Source: an uncultured Gemmataceae bacterium (lineage in GTDB: Bacteria; Planctomycetota; Planctomycetia; Gemmatales; Gemmataceae). From it: a stretch of 6,263 nucleotides of DNA. Shown here piece by piece: positions 6,223 to 6,263 of this stretch. The translations under genes were made by a program, and so were the position numbers. The stretch covers positions 1-6,263 of the forward strand of contig CAKZUU010000017.1 of NCBI GenBank assembly GCA_937922175.1. The letters are read 5' to 3'. Within the stretch, counting starts at the first letter, position 1; each line of letters begins with the position of its first letter. Under the pieces are notes generated by a model. The model did not search any database. It was given only the letters and a program-made list of their open reading frames with translations, and was not told the DNA's origin.

Positions 6223-6263
6223 GACCGGACAGCCGACCTAGCCCATTCGACCGCTGACCCTCC

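Noticed and set aside
1..6263. CRISPR arrays, insertion sequences, phage or conjugation genes
   Set aside because: I saw no regularly spaced repeats, transposase motifs, terminal inverted repeats or phage proteins. The tRNA could be an integration target, but no repeat of its 3' end appears elsewhere in the window.

Overview
The window looks like chromosomal DNA from a planctomycete (phylum Planctomycetota). The base composition is GC-rich. It holds a Hanks-type kinase with a polytopic membrane tail, a second kinase-like membrane protein, and an exported prenyltransferase/squalene-cyclase-repeat protein that follows a Gln/Ala-rich coiled-coil protein with the 'WGELPGELR' tail I associate with planctomycetes. 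The phylum call rests on recognising protein families and gene order, not on a marker gene. I cannot name a genus.

Layout. Positions 2-1794 (+ strand) carry the end of an operon. It consists of the C-terminal 242 residues of a coiled-coil protein whose start lies outside the window, then a secreted 355-residue alpha/alpha-barrel repeat protein joined to it by an ATGA overlap. Positions 1795-1868 are a short gap between convergent genes, with no convincing terminator. Positions 1869-5149 (- strand) hold two kinase-fold membrane proteins, again joined by an ATGA overlap. The upstream one (3170-5149) has every catalytic residue of an active Ser/Thr kinase plus about 7-8 membrane segments. The downstream one (1869-3173) has a recognisable kinase fold but has lost the HRD Asp, the catalytic-loop Asn, the DFG Asp and most of the glycine loop, so it is very probably a pseudokinase. 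Upstream on the same strand is a YmdB-like macrodomain protein (5234-5779), separated from the kinase by 84 bp that contain a hairpin. After a 356-bp non-coding stretch, a tRNA-Ser(CGA) lies at 6136-6222 on the - strand.

How they may work together. The best candidate for an undescribed system is the translationally coupled kinase/pseudokinase pair. Both are predicted membrane-anchored with the kinase-fold domain in the cytoplasm, so the pseudokinase could regulate or scaffold the active kinase. The macrodomain enzyme may be co-transcribed with them, but that link is weak. The + strand pair is probably a separate cell-envelope operon of unknown function.
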